Assembly: GCA_018716015.1 (NCBI GenBank)
Contig: DVKM01000057.1
Span: 1-64,000 of the forward strand
Reading direction: 5' to 3'
Source of the DNA: Candidatus Enterenecus stercoripullorum
Lineage (GTDB): Bacteria; Bacillota; Clostridia; Oscillospirales; Oscillospiraceae
DNA length: 64,000 bases
The position numbers and the translations under genes are program-made. Below, in pieces: positions 40,945 to 52,830 of this stretch; positions within the stretch are counted from its first letter, which is position 1; each line of letters opens with the position of its first letter. The notes under the pieces were generated by a model that saw nothing but the letters and a program-made list of their open reading frames with translations, was not told the DNA's origin and did no database searches.

Positions 40945-42219
40945 TCAATCCTCCCGATAAATAACGGTTCCCTCAGAAATGGTATACTTCACCTTGCCTC
41001 GAACAGTAAATCCATGGAAAGGGGTATTCCTGCCTTTGGACACAAATTCATTCCGATCAATGGTCCATTCCTCATCTGGGTCGAAGATTACCAGATCTCC
41101 ATCACTGCCCTCGGCAATGCGGCCTTTCTCCAGGCCCAGAATGGCGGCGGGGGAGGAGGACATAAGGCCCAAAACCCTGGACAGGGGCAGCAACCCGGTG
41201 TGGTATAGCCCGGTCAGGGCCAGGGCCAGCGAGGTTTCCAGCCCCACCATGCCGCTGGGTGCTTCGGGCAGAGGCTTTTCCTTTTCCCATTGACAGTGGG
41301 GGGCATGGTCCGTGACGATGGCGTCAATGGTTCCATCCACCAGGCCGTCCAGAATGGCCTGACGGTCCTCGATCGTGCGCAGGGGAGGGTTGACCCTGGC
41401 CATAGTGCCCTGCCGCAAAATTTCCTCTTCCGTCAGGGTGAAGTATTGGGGGCAGGTTTCGCAGGTGATGGATATCCCTCGGGCCTTGGCCCGGCGGACG
41501 ATGTCCACCGCCTTCCCCGAAGAAATATGGCAGATGTGCACATGGGCGCCGGTCTCCTCGGCCAGCATGGCGTCCCGCATGACCTGAAGCTCCTCGGCGA
41601 TGGCAGGGCGGCCCGGCAGGCCCAGTTTTTCAGAAACCGCGCCCTCATTGACCGCATAGTTACGCACCATATCCCGGTCCTCGCAGTGATCCAGCAGGGG
41701 AATGCCCAGATTTTTTGCGGTCTGCAACGCCTGGCGCAGCAGGGCCAGGTTCTGGACCGGGACCCCGTCATCGGTCACCGCTGGCGCCCCGGCTGCGTGC
41801 AGCGCGGTAAAGTCGGTGAGAACCTCACCCTTTTGGCCCTGGGTAACCGCCCCCGCCGGGAATACGTGGATGCCGGTGGAGACCGCCTTTTCCCGGACCA
41901 GGCGGATCAGCTCAGGACAGTCAGTGGTCGGGCGGGTATTGGGCATGGCCACCAGGGTGGTCACGCCGCCCCGGGCTGCGGCGGCGCAGCCGGTAGCCAC
42001 CGTTTCCTTCTCCTCAAAGCCTGGCTCCCGCAGATGGACGTGCATGTCCACCAGGCCTGGAGCAACCACCAGGCCTGAGGCGGAGACCGTCTGCACGTCT
42101 GGGCTATCCAGGTCAGAGCCCAGCTGGAGAATCCGCCCGTTTTCTATCAGTAAGTCGGATGTTTGGTCCATCCCGCTGGCCGGATCTACTACTCGCCCGC
42201 CTTTGATCAGCAGTCTCAA
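40945..42219 (-). CDS. pyrC: Dihydroorotase
   Basis: A 424-residue zinc amidohydrolase (class I). LVDMHVHLREPGFEEKET holds the first metal histidines, VHICHISSGKAVDIV another and DAIVTDHAPH the catalytic aspartate. It heads the pyrC-F-K-D operon. pyrB, pyrI, carA, carB and pyrE are not in the window. Confidence 0.96.
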   Translation of the reverse strand: MRLLIKGGRVVDPASGMDQTSDLLIENGRILQLGSDLDSPDVQTVSASGLVVAPGLVDMHVHLREPGFEEKETVATGCAAAARGGVTTLVAMPNTRPTTDCPELIRLVREKAVSTGIHVFPAGAVTQGQKGEVLTDFTALHAAGAPAVTDDGVPVQNLALLRQALQTAKNLGIPLLDHCEDRDMVRNYAVNEGAVSEKLGLPGRPAIAEELQVMRDAMLAEETGAHVHICHISSGKAVDIVRRAKARGISITCETCPQYFTLTEEEILRQGTMARVNPPLRTIEDRQAILDGLVDGTIDAIVTDHAPHCQWEKEKPLPEAPSGMVGLETSLALALTGLYHTGLLPLSRVLGLMSSSPAAILGLEKGRIAEGSDGDLVIFDPDEEWTIDRNEFVSKGRNTPFHGFTVRGKVKYTISEGTVIYRED

Positions 42220-42255
42220 GCAAACACCTCCTGACGAAGTATGATATTCGAAGAT

Positions 42256-42284
42256 ATTATATCGGAGAACCGGGGGGAAGGCAA
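42256..42284 (-). promoter_or_regulatory. Promoter of the pyr operon
   Basis: Minus strand TTGCCT (42284-42279) and TATAAT (42261-42256), spacer 17 bp, 37 bp before pyrC. The leader is too short for a PyrR attenuator. Upstream, to the rnpB terminator, lie about 100 bp with nothing recognisable. Confidence 0.7.
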
Positions 42285-42390
42285 GGAAAAATGGGGAAAA
42301 TCAAAATAATATCCCAATGTGTTATGGTCATGAACCGGACAGGAGTGGGAAGTGCGTATCAGCGCCGCACCAGCAGAGAAGTGGGCGTGG

Positions 42391-42425
42391 AAAAAGGCCC
42401 GAGTCCGTTGCCGGATCGGGCCTTT
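42391..42425 (-). terminator. Terminator of rnpB
   Basis: On the minus strand AAAGGCCCGA pairs with TCGGGCCTTT around a 13-nt loop, followed by TTCC; it begins 6 nt after the rnpB 3' end. Confidence 0.75.
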
Positions 42426-42430
42426 GGGGC

Positions 42431-42887
42431 GAGCAAGCCTGTAAGCCGGGTTCTGTCTTTTAAGACAGCCATCTATCTAGACGTGCCGTTGCCGACACGT
42501 TCCAGCCACCTCCTAAACGCAGCCGGGCCGGCCTGTTGCGTTACCACGGTGTTGCTCCGGATAGAGTTTACAGCGATGAGCAGTTCCCAGTCATCGGGCG
42601 GGTGCTTATCTCCGCCTTTCCACCCTTACCATCCATTGCCTGTCAATGATTTCGACTATTTTATAAGTCTACCCATAAATAAGGCGGGCATAGCCGACAT
42701 TTTACGTCGGCTGCGGCCACGGGAATGTCAACCTCATTGACAGGCAATGGATGGCGGTATATCTCTGTTGCACTTTTCCTGAAGTCGCCTTCGGCGGGCG
42801 TTACCCGTTATCCTTGCCCTGTGGAGCCCGGACTTTCCTCATAAGCGGCCTTTCGGCCTGCCCACGCGGCTGTCCAGCTTACTCGCG
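42431..42887 (-). ncRNA. rnpB: RNase P RNA
   Basis: The catalytic RNA of ribonuclease P, which matures tRNA 5' ends. On the minus strand the conserved 5' core GAGGAAAGTCCGGGCTCC (CR I) lies near 42836-42820 and the 3' partner ACAGAACCCGGCTTACAGG near 42460-42440. The length of about 457 nt exceeds the usual 350-400 because of a 126-nt arm at 42629-42754, probably P12. The 5' end is set from the promoter and the 3' end from the terminator, so both are approximate. Confidence 0.93.
42629..42754 (-). repeat. 21-bp perfect inverted repeat within rnpB
   Basis: CCATCCATTGCCTGTCAATG plus one base (42629-42649) is repeated inverted without mismatch at 42734-42754. The 84 nt between carry a further hairpin AGCCGAC-ATTTTAC-GTCGGCT and a GACT...AGTC pair. 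As RNA it would form a long branched arm at the P12 position. Confidence 0.85.
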
Positions 42888-42893
42888 AAAAAG

Positions 42894-42944
42894 ATTTTAC
42901 TTCAACTTTCAGTGATTGTCAAATGAGACTTGTTGCGGTATAAT
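42894..42944. promoter_or_regulatory. Back-to-back rnpB and murD promoters sharing the -35 region
   Basis: rnpB (minus): TTGACA at 42922-42917 and TAAAAT at 42899-42894. murD (plus): TTGTCA at 42916-42921 and TATAAT at 42939-42944. Both spacers are 17 bp and the -35 hexamers overlap by five bases, so the two cannot be occupied at once. Confidence 0.75.
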
Positions 42945-43070
42945 ATCTCCTTGAAACTGGAGGAATGTGTAGGCAATCAGCCTGTCCGCGAAGAAAAGGA
43001 AGCGGGAGTTTTGCCTGATGGGGTCGATCAGGCGGGATATCTCAATTCAAAACAGGAGGCATTTAGACTC

Positions 43071-44453
43071 ATGCAGTCAATCTTGCAGGAATATATCCAC
43101 ACGCTGAAAGGGAAACGGGTGGCCGTCATCGGTATCGGCGTATCCAATACCCCGCTGATTGAACGGCTTTTGGACAGCGGTGTGCACGTTCTGGCCTGTG
43201 ATAAACGGGACCGGAGCAGTTTCAACGGCCTGATCGAGGCACTGGAACGCAAAGGACTGGAGGCGTGCCTGGGTACAGGGTATCTGAAGAACCTGGACGG
43301 CGTGGATGTGATTTTTCGCACGCCGGGTCTTCGGCCGGACGTACCACAGATTGCCACGGCGGTGGCCAACGGCGCCCAGCTCACCTCGGAAATGGAGACG
43401 TTTATGGCCCTGTGCCCCTGTCAGATCATCGCTGTGACCGGGTCTGACGGCAAAACCACCACCACCACCATCATCGCCGGCCTGCTCAAGGCCGCCGGTT
43501 ACCGCACCTTTGTGGGCGGCAATATCGGCCACCCGCTGCTGTGCGAGGTAGAGGAGATCCGCCCGGATGACTATGTGGTGCTGGAGCTGTCCTCCTTTCA
43601 ACTGCTGACCATGAAGCAGAGTCCCAGCGTGGCGGTGATCACCAATATTTCTCCCAACCATTTGGATATACACAAAGACATGGCGGAGTATGTGGCGGCG
43701 AAAAAGAATATCTTTGCCTATCAGGATGATGGGGACAAAGTGGTGCTCAACGCGGACAATGAGATCACCGCTGCCTTCGCCAAAGAGGCGAGAAGCCAGG
43801 TTACTTTGTTCAGCCGCCGCAAGATTTTGGACCGGGGTGTGTGCGTCCGGGATGAGATGATCGTCAACAACAACCGCCCCGTGATGGCGGTTTCCGATAT
43901 TCGCCTGCCTGGGGTGCACAATCTGGAGAACTATCTAGCGGCCATTGCCGCGGTGGACGGTCTGGTATCCAATGAGACCATCCGAAGTTTTGCCAAGAGT
44001 TTCGGCGGTGTGGAACACCGCATTGAGCTGGTGCGGGAACTGGACGGTGTACGCTGGTATAACGACTCCATTGCCTCCAGTCCCACCCGTACCATCGCAG
44101 GCCTGCGCTCCTTTCCGGAAAAGGTGATTCTCATTGCGGGCGGATATGACAAACAGATCCCCTATGATATCTTAGGGTCTGAAATTACAGCGCATGTGAA
44201 GGACTTAATCCTAACAGGAAAGACTGCCGACAAAATTGAGGCCGCCACCCTCGCCGCCCCGGACTATCAACTGGGTCACCCGGAAATCTACCGTTGTGTA
44301 GACCTTCACGGCGCGGTGAATCAGGCTTACCAGATCGCCCGGCCGGGGGATGTGGTCATCCTCTCTCCGGCCAGCGCCTCCTTTGACCAATTCAAAAATT
44401 TCGAGGAGCGGGGCAGCACGTTTAAAAAATATGTGATGGAACTTCAGCCATAA
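43071..44453 (+). CDS. murD: UDP-N-acetylmuramoyl-L-alanine--D-glutamate ligase
   Basis: A 460-residue Mur ligase adding D-Glu to the peptidoglycan precursor in the cytoplasm. The N-terminal UDP-binding domain has VAVIGIGVSNTPLIERLL, the ATP site is VTGSDGKTTTTTIIAGLL, and the C-terminal domain ends with ILSPASASFDQFKNFEERG. It lies outside any dcw cluster. ATG 43071 has AGGAGG 11 nt upstream. An unusually long leader of about 120 nt separates promoter and start. Confidence 0.95.
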   Translation: MQSILQEYIHTLKGKRVAVIGIGVSNTPLIERLLDSGVHVLACDKRDRSSFNGLIEALERKGLEACLGTGYLKNLDGVDVIFRTPGLRPDVPQIATAVANGAQLTSEMETFMALCPCQIIAVTGSDGKTTTTTIIAGLLKAAGYRTFVGGNIGHPLLCEVEEIRPDDYVVLELSSFQLLTMKQSPSVAVITNISPNHLDIHKDMAEYVAAKKNIFAYQDDGDKVVLNADNEITAAFAKEARSQVTLFSRRKILDRGVCVRDEMIVNNNRPVMAVSDIRLPGVHNLENYLAAIAAVDGLVSNETIRSFAKSFGGVEHRIELVRELDGVRWYNDSIASSPTRTIAGLRSFPEKVILIAGGYDKQIPYDILGSEITAHVKDLILTGKTADKIEAATLAAPDYQLGHPEIYRCVDLHGAVNQAYQIARPGDVVILSPASASFDQFKNFEERGSTFKKYVMELQP

Positions 44454-44467
44454 AAGGAGTTGAATGA

Positions 44468-45508
44468 TTGGTGGAAACTTATGATATGCTGGAGCGGCTG
44501 TGCACCCAGTGCGGCCCTTCCGGCTATGAACGTTCCGTGGCTTCCCAAGCCAAAGCGCTGCTGGAACCGCTGATGGACGAGGTGTGGACAGACCGGCTGG
44601 GCAATGTGATTGGCGTGCGCCGCTGCGGAAAGCCCCGCGCAAAGAAGCTGCTGCTGGATGCCCACCTGGATGAGATCGGCCTGGTGGTCACCGGAATCAA
44701 GGACGGTTTCCTCCGGTTTGGCACCATCGGTGGGGTGGACCCCCGCATGCTCCCGGACCGGGAGCTGACCATTCTGACCGAGCCGCCTATGTTTGGTGTG
44801 GTGGCCTGTCTTCCGCCCCATGTGCTGTCTGCGGAGGAGCGGGAGAAAGCGCCTCCCATCCAGGGTTTTTATGCGGACACTGGCCTGAGCCAGGAGGAGG
44901 CGGAAAAGCGGATTCCAATCGGCACGCCCATAGTGTTTCGCGCCTCCTTTTTCAGGCTGGGGGAGCGGCAGGTCTGCGGTAAAGCTATGGATGACCGGTC
45001 CTGCTTTGTGACCCTGCTGCGGGCGGCCCAATTGCTGAAGGGCAAGCAACTGGATGTGGACCTCTATATAATGGGCAGTGTTCAGGAAGAGGTGAACTCC
45101 GCAGGCGCTATTACGGGAACCCAGGCGCTGAAGCCGGATTATTGTGTGGCGGTGGATGTCACTCACGGCAGAACCCCGGACAGCGGCCAGGCTCAGGCCT
45201 TTGTGATGGGCGGCGGCCCGGCGGTGGGCATTGGGCCCAACATGACCCGCTGGATGACCCAGCGGCTGCTGGATCAGGCGAGCGCTCTGGAGATCCCGGT
45301 ACAGAAAGAAGTCATGGGTGGCAGTTCCGGCACCAATGCCTGGAAAATGCAGATTTGCAACGAGGGCATTGCCACCGCCGTGGTCTCTCTGCCGCTGAAG
45401 TATATGCACACGCCGGTGGAGACGCTGGATCTGGAGGATCTGGAGCACACCGCAAGGCTGCTGGCGGCCTTTGTAGAAGGACTCGGAGAGGAGGGCGGCG
45501 TACAATGA
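44468..45508 (+). CDS. M42 family metallopeptidase (first of three)
   Basis: A 346-residue di-metal aminopeptidase of the FrvX/endoglucanase-like M42 family. Metal ligands and catalytic residues: LDAHLDEIGLV (His), KAMDDRSCFV (Asp), VQEEVNSAGA (catalytic Glu pair), VAVDVTHG (Asp) and KYMHTPVETL (His). TTG 44468 follows AAAGGAG; a GTG one codon later is possible. Overlaps the next paralogue by 4 bp. Confidence 0.9.
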   Translation: MVETYDMLERLCTQCGPSGYERSVASQAKALLEPLMDEVWTDRLGNVIGVRRCGKPRAKKLLLDAHLDEIGLVVTGIKDGFLRFGTIGGVDPRMLPDRELTILTEPPMFGVVACLPPHVLSAEEREKAPPIQGFYADTGLSQEEAEKRIPIGTPIVFRASFFRLGERQVCGKAMDDRSCFVTLLRAAQLLKGKQLDVDLYIMGSVQEEVNSAGAITGTQALKPDYCVAVDVTHGRTPDSGQAQAFVMGGGPAVGIGPNMTRWMTQRLLDQASALEIPVQKEVMGGSSGTNAWKMQICNEGIATAVVSLPLKYMHTPVETLDLEDLEHTARLLAAFVEGLGEEGGVQ

Positions 45509-46530
45509 TTGAGGTATTAAAGACGCTGTGCGCCCTGTCCGGCGTCTCCTCCTTTGAGGATGAGGTGCGGGATTATATCAAAGGCCGGATTACGCCCTAC
45601 GCCGATGACATTCGCGTGGACGCCATGGGCAACCTGATCGTGTTTAAGAAGGGCGCCAAATCCACCGGCAACAAGCTGATGCTGTGCGCCCACATGGACG
45701 AGGTGGGGCTGATCATCCGGTCCATCACGGAAGAGGGCTATCTGAAATTTGCCTGCGTGGGCGGCATTGACCGCCGGGTGCTGCTGGGCAAGCAGGTAGT
45801 TGTGGGGGAGAGGAAGGTGCCTGGCATTATCGGGCTCAAGGCCATCCACCTGACCACGGCAGAGGAACGGAAAAATGTGCCCCGCCTGGAGGAATATTAT
45901 ATTGACATCGGCGCCAAGGATAAAGCAGAGGTGGAGGGCCTGGTCAGCCTGGGCGACTGCGGCGTGTTTATCAGCGACATTGTGGAGTTCGGCGACCGGA
46001 TGCTCAAGGCCAAGGCCATCGACGACCGGGTGGGCTGCGCCGTGCTGGTCAAGCTGCTGGAAGAGGAACTGCCCATGGACTGCACCTTCGTCTTTACGGT
46101 GCAGGAGGAGGTGGGCACCCGGGGGGCCTTCGGCGCGGCCTTTTCCGTGACCCCGGAGATCGCTCTGGTGCTGGAGGGCACCACCGCCGCGGATAACCCT
46201 GCCCTGGAGGAACACACCCAGGTGTGCTGGCCGGGGAAGGGGCCGGTGATCTCCTGGATGGATGGCAGCGCCATCTACGACCGGGAGCTGTTCGAGCTGT
46301 TGCGGGGCCTTGCCCGGGACAACGACCTGCCCTGGCAGATGAAGCACTATCTGGCCGGAGGCACCGACGCCGGCGCCATCCAGCGCACCAAGGCCGGCGT
46401 GCGGGTGACCGGGATCTCCGCCGCCGTGCGGTATCTCCACGCGCCCAGCAGCGTGGCCAGCATCTCTGACATGGAACATATGCTCACCCTGGCCCGGCTG
46501 TTTATCCGGGCTATGGCGGATCGAAGCTGA
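45505..46530 (+). CDS. M42 family metallopeptidase (second of three)
   Basis: A 341-residue paralogue of its neighbours. Key residues: LCAHMDEVGLI, KAIDDRVGCA, VQEEVGTRGA, LVLEGTTAAD with Glu in the fourth metal position and RYLHAPSSVA. The start overlaps the previous stop. M42 enzymes form 12-mer tetrahedral particles and trim peptides; specificity differs between paralogues and cannot be read here. Confidence 0.9.
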   Translation: MIEVLKTLCALSGVSSFEDEVRDYIKGRITPYADDIRVDAMGNLIVFKKGAKSTGNKLMLCAHMDEVGLIIRSITEEGYLKFACVGGIDRRVLLGKQVVVGERKVPGIIGLKAIHLTTAEERKNVPRLEEYYIDIGAKDKAEVEGLVSLGDCGVFISDIVEFGDRMLKAKAIDDRVGCAVLVKLLEEELPMDCTFVFTVQEEVGTRGAFGAAFSVTPEIALVLEGTTAADNPALEEHTQVCWPGKGPVISWMDGSAIYDRELFELLRGLARDNDLPWQMKHYLAGGTDAGAIQRTKAGVRVTGISAAVRYLHAPSSVASISDMEHMLTLARLFIRAMADRS

Positions 46531-46544
46531 CGGGAGGAACGAAT

Positions 46545-47552
46545 GTGATGGAATTGGTAAAAATTTTGGAGCGGCTCACCGACGCTTATGGGCCCTCCGG
46601 TCAGGAGCAGGAGGTCTCTCAGGTCATTGAGGAACTGGCCGCCCCCTATTGCGACAAGATCAAGCGGGATACCATGGGCAACCTGATCTGCCGGAAGAAG
46701 GGGAAGGGGCCCAAGGTGATGTTCTCCGCCCACATGGACTCCATCGGCCTGGTGGCCACCCACATAGATGAGCACGGCTATGTCCGGGTGGGAGCCGTGG
46801 GCGGCATTTCCCCGGCAAAGGTGCTCCACACCCCTGTCCGCTTTGCAAGCGGCCAGGGCGGCGTGGTGAGCGCCCAGGCAGGGGTAGAGCTCTCCAAGCT
46901 GAAGATCTCCGACTTGTTTATCGACGTGGGCGCTTCCAGCCGGGAAGAGACGGAAAAGCTGGTCCAGATCGGCGACGCGGCCGTATTTGACACCAGACTG
47001 TTCCAAGTAAGCAACCGGGTGAGCGCGCCCTATCTGGACAACCGGGCCTCCTGCGCGGTGCAGCTCATGGTCATGTCCCAGCTGGGGCAGACAGACAACG
47101 ACCTGTACTTTGTCTTCTCCGTTCAGGAGGAAGTGGGTACTCGTGGGGCCAAGACCGCTGCCTGGGACATCGACCCGGACTATGGCATCGCGCTGGATGT
47201 GACCCCCGCCGACGACGAACCGGGCTCCAAGCACTTGGTAAGCAGCGTACTGGGGGGCGGCGCCGCGGTAAAGGTGATGGACGGTTCGGTGATCTGCCAC
47301 CCCTGGATGGTGGAAAAACTGATGACCTTAGCGGAAGAGCAGGGCATCCGTGCCCAGCGGGACGTGATCCGCGCTGGCGGCACCGACGGCGGGCCCATCC
47401 ATCTTACCCGGTCCGGTGTGCCCACCGGCGGCATCTCCATCCCCTGGCGCTATGGCCACAGCCCCATGGAGCTGGTTGATCTGCAGGATATGCAAAATTG
47501 CGCCGCCCTGGCCAAGGCCTTTGCGGAATGCAAGTTAGAGAAAGAGTGTTAA
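46545..47552 (+). CDS. M42 family metallopeptidase (third of three)
   Basis: A 335-residue paralogue: FSAHMDSIGLV, PYLDNRASCAV, VQEEVGTRGAKTA, IALDVTPADD and RYGHSPMELV. In the first motif Ser replaces Glu after the metal Asp (HMDSIG rather than HMDEVG), a visible divergence from the second copy. GTG 46545 lies 7 nt from GGGAGG. Confidence 0.9.
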   Translation: MMELVKILERLTDAYGPSGQEQEVSQVIEELAAPYCDKIKRDTMGNLICRKKGKGPKVMFSAHMDSIGLVATHIDEHGYVRVGAVGGISPAKVLHTPVRFASGQGGVVSAQAGVELSKLKISDLFIDVGASSREETEKLVQIGDAAVFDTRLFQVSNRVSAPYLDNRASCAVQLMVMSQLGQTDNDLYFVFSVQEEVGTRGAKTAAWDIDPDYGIALDVTPADDEPGSKHLVSSVLGGGAAVKVMDGSVICHPWMVEKLMTLAEEQGIRAQRDVIRAGGTDGGPIHLTRSGVPTGGISIPWRYGHSPMELVDLQDMQNCAALAKAFAECKLEKEC

Positions 47553-47557
47553 GATAA

Positions 47558-48808
47558 ATGCCTTTACAGATTTCAGGACGTGTGCGCGCTCTGGCAGCCC
47601 AGGCGGAGGGGGCGCTGAAGGAACAGTTTGCCCGGATTGATTCCATCGCACAGTACAACACCCAGCGGGTGCTGGCCGCATTTCAGGAGCACCGGGTGGC
47701 GGAGGGATACTTCGCCGGAACCACCGGCTACGGCTACGACGATCTGGGCCGGGACCAGTTGGATCAAATCTATGCCCAGCTTTTTGGGACGGAAGACGCG
47801 CTGGTGCGCATTGGGTTTGTCAACGGCACCCATGCCATTGCGGCGGCACTGTATGGGGCGCTGCTGCCGGGAGATGTGCTGTTATCCGCCGTGGGCGCGC
47901 CCTATGACACCCTGCTGGGGGTCATTGGCGTTACAAATAAAGGCAGGGGCTCCCTGAAGGATTACGGGATCGAATACCGGCAGGTGGAGCTGACAAAAGA
48001 GGATACCCCTGACCTGGAGGGGCTGGCCAAGGCCGCTGCCGATCCCAGGGTCAAGGCGGTGCTCATTCAGCGCTCCAAGGGTTACTCCACCCGGGCCTCC
48101 CTTTCCGTGGATGAGATCGGGGAGATGTGCGCCATTATCCGCCGGGTCAACCCGGACACGGCCATCCTGGTGGACAACTGTTACGGCGAGTTTGTGGAGG
48201 AACAGGAGCCCACCCATGTGGGGGCCGATCTGGTGGTGGGCTCTCTTATCAAGAACCCCGGCGGCGGGCTGGCCCCCACGGGCGCCTATCTGGCCGGACG
48301 GCATAACCTCATTGAAGGGGCGGCCATGCGCCTGACCTGTCCCGGGATCGGCCGAGAGTGCGGCTCTACCCTGGGCAATAACCGGCTGCTCTATCAGGGG
48401 CTGTTTTTGGCCCCACACACGGTAGCTCAGGCTCTGAAAACCGCTGTATTCGGGGCCAAGATCATGGAGCTGCTGGGCTATGAGACGCAGCCCAGATCTG
48501 ACATGGTACGCCATGACATCATTCAGATGATCCATCTGGGTGATCCGGAAAAGGTCAAGCGGTTCTGCAAGGGGATCCAGTCGGGGGCTCCGGTGGACTC
48601 CTATGTGACGCCAGAGCCCTGGGATATGCCTGGCTATGACTGCCAGGTGATCATGGCGGCGGGCGCCTTCATTCAGGGTGCGTCCATCGAGCTGTCTGCC
48701 GACGCACCCATGCGGGAGCCCTATACGGTCTACCTTCAGGGCGGACTGACCTATGAGTCCGGCAAGGCGGGCATCATGCTGGCTGTGGAGGAACTGCTGG
48801 GCGCATAG
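47558..48808 (+). CDS. YnbB/aluminium-resistance-family PLP enzyme
   Basis: A 416-residue PLP protein related to methionine gamma-lyase and annotated in places as aluminium resistance. RIGFVNGTHAIAAALYGALL and ILVDNCYGEFVEEQEPTHVG are conserved, and the PLP lysine is in GSLIKNPGGGLAPTGAY. The true substrate is unknown. It begins 5 bp after the third peptidase gene, so sulphur-amino-acid handling of peptide products is conceivable. Confidence 0.85.
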   Translation: MPLQISGRVRALAAQAEGALKEQFARIDSIAQYNTQRVLAAFQEHRVAEGYFAGTTGYGYDDLGRDQLDQIYAQLFGTEDALVRIGFVNGTHAIAAALYGALLPGDVLLSAVGAPYDTLLGVIGVTNKGRGSLKDYGIEYRQVELTKEDTPDLEGLAKAAADPRVKAVLIQRSKGYSTRASLSVDEIGEMCAIIRRVNPDTAILVDNCYGEFVEEQEPTHVGADLVVGSLIKNPGGGLAPTGAYLAGRHNLIEGAAMRLTCPGIGRECGSTLGNNRLLYQGLFLAPHTVAQALKTAVFGAKIMELLGYETQPRSDMVRHDIIQMIHLGDPEKVKRFCKGIQSGAPVDSYVTPEPWDMPGYDCQVIMAAGAFIQGASIELSADAPMREPYTVYLQGGLTYESGKAGIMLAVEELLGA

Positions 48809-48851
48809 GCCGAGCTGTCCGGCGCATACAGTTTCCCATGGAGGCGATGGT

Positions 48852-51615
<2,764 letters not shown>

Positions 51616-51630
51616 AACAGAGAAAAGGGA

Positions 51631-52815
51631 ATGAATAACAAGATGAAGATTCAAAGCGCGACGCGGATGGAAAACTTCCGACCCGGTATCTTCAATGTGC
51701 TGGACGAGCGGAAAAAGGAGCGTCAGGACCAGGGGAAACGGGTATATAACCTGTCGATCGGAACGCCAGACTTTCTTCCTGAGCCCCATGTGGTGGAGGC
51801 ACTGTCCAAAGCGGCGGCGGATCCCCGTAATTACCGGTACTCCCTCAGCGAGACCCCGGAGCTGGTGAAGGCTGTCCAGGATTGGTATCAGCGCCGATAT
51901 GGGGTAACGCTGGAGCAGGATGAGCTGATGGCTATCTACGGATCCCAAGAGGGGCTGACCCATATCGGCTGGGCGCTGTGCGACCCCGGCGATGTCGTGT
52001 TGGTTCCCAATCCCGGATATCCCATTTTCGAGGTCGGCCCTTTCTTGTGCGGGGCGCGCTGTGTCGGGTATGAGCTGCGGGCGGAAAATGGATTTTTGCC
52101 TGACCTGGCCCATTTTGACCCGGAACTGGCCAGAAAGGCCAAATTTATAGTGGTGTCCTATCCGGCAAATCCACTGTGCGTCACCGCGCCGGATACCTTC
52201 TATGAAGAACTGATCGCTTTCGCGAGGCGGTATGAGATCATCATCATCCACGACAATGCCTATTCAGAGATCATCTATGACGGCAGGGAGGGGAAATCCT
52301 TCCTTTCTTACTCTGGGGCCAAGGAGGTGGGCGTGGAGTTTAACTCCCTGTCCAAAACCTATAATCTCACCGGCGCCAGGATTTCCTTCGTGCTGGGCAA
52401 TCGGGAGATTATAGGATGCTTCCGCCGGATTCGCTCCCAGATCGACTACGGCATTTTCCTGCCGGTACAGAGCGCCGCTGTGGCGGCACTGAACGGCTCC
52501 CAGGACAGCGTTGCCCGCAACCGGATGGAGTATCAGGCCCGCCGGGACGCCCTGTGCGGTGGGCTACGCGCCATCGGCTGGAACATACCGGACAGTGAGG
52601 GGAGCATGTTCGCCTGGGGGCCGCTGCCTGAGGGCTATCACAGCTCTGTGGAATTCTGCTATGAGCTTCTGGATCGAACGGGGCTGCTTTGTACCCCTGG
52701 TTCCGCCTTTGGCTCCCTGGGAGAGGGCTATGTGCGCTTTGCTTTGGTGCAGCCGGTCCCGGTCATGGAGGAAATCGTCTCCACCGTGGCTGCCAGCGGC
52801 ATAATCCATAGGTAA
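51631..52815 (+). CDS. Class I/II PLP-dependent aminotransferase
   Basis: A 394-residue fold-type I aminotransferase. The PLP lysine is in FNSLSKTYNLTGARI, the pyrimidine-binding Asp region is IIIHDNAYSEIIYDG and the C-terminal Arg lies in YVRFALVQP. It resembles LL-diaminopimelate/alanine aminotransferases (YNLSIGTPDFLPEPHVVEAL). The substrate is not certain. Confidence 0.88.
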   Translation: MNNKMKIQSATRMENFRPGIFNVLDERKKERQDQGKRVYNLSIGTPDFLPEPHVVEALSKAAADPRNYRYSLSETPELVKAVQDWYQRRYGVTLEQDELMAIYGSQEGLTHIGWALCDPGDVVLVPNPGYPIFEVGPFLCGARCVGYELRAENGFLPDLAHFDPELARKAKFIVVSYPANPLCVTAPDTFYEELIAFARRYEIIIIHDNAYSEIIYDGREGKSFLSYSGAKEVGVEFNSLSKTYNLTGARISFVLGNREIIGCFRRIRSQIDYGIFLPVQSAAVAALNGSQDSVARNRMEYQARRDALCGGLRAIGWNIPDSEGSMFAWGPLPEGYHSSVEFCYELLDRTGLLCTPGSAFGSLGEGYVRFALVQPVPVMEEIVSTVAASGIIHR

Positions 52816-52830
52816 AAGGGGGCGGGGCGA

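Noticed and set aside
42631-42754. CRISPR-like or IS-end reading of the 21-bp repeats near rnpB
   Set aside because: There are only two inverted copies, they lie within the RNase P RNA and can pair as one arm of its structure; there is no transposase frame between them.
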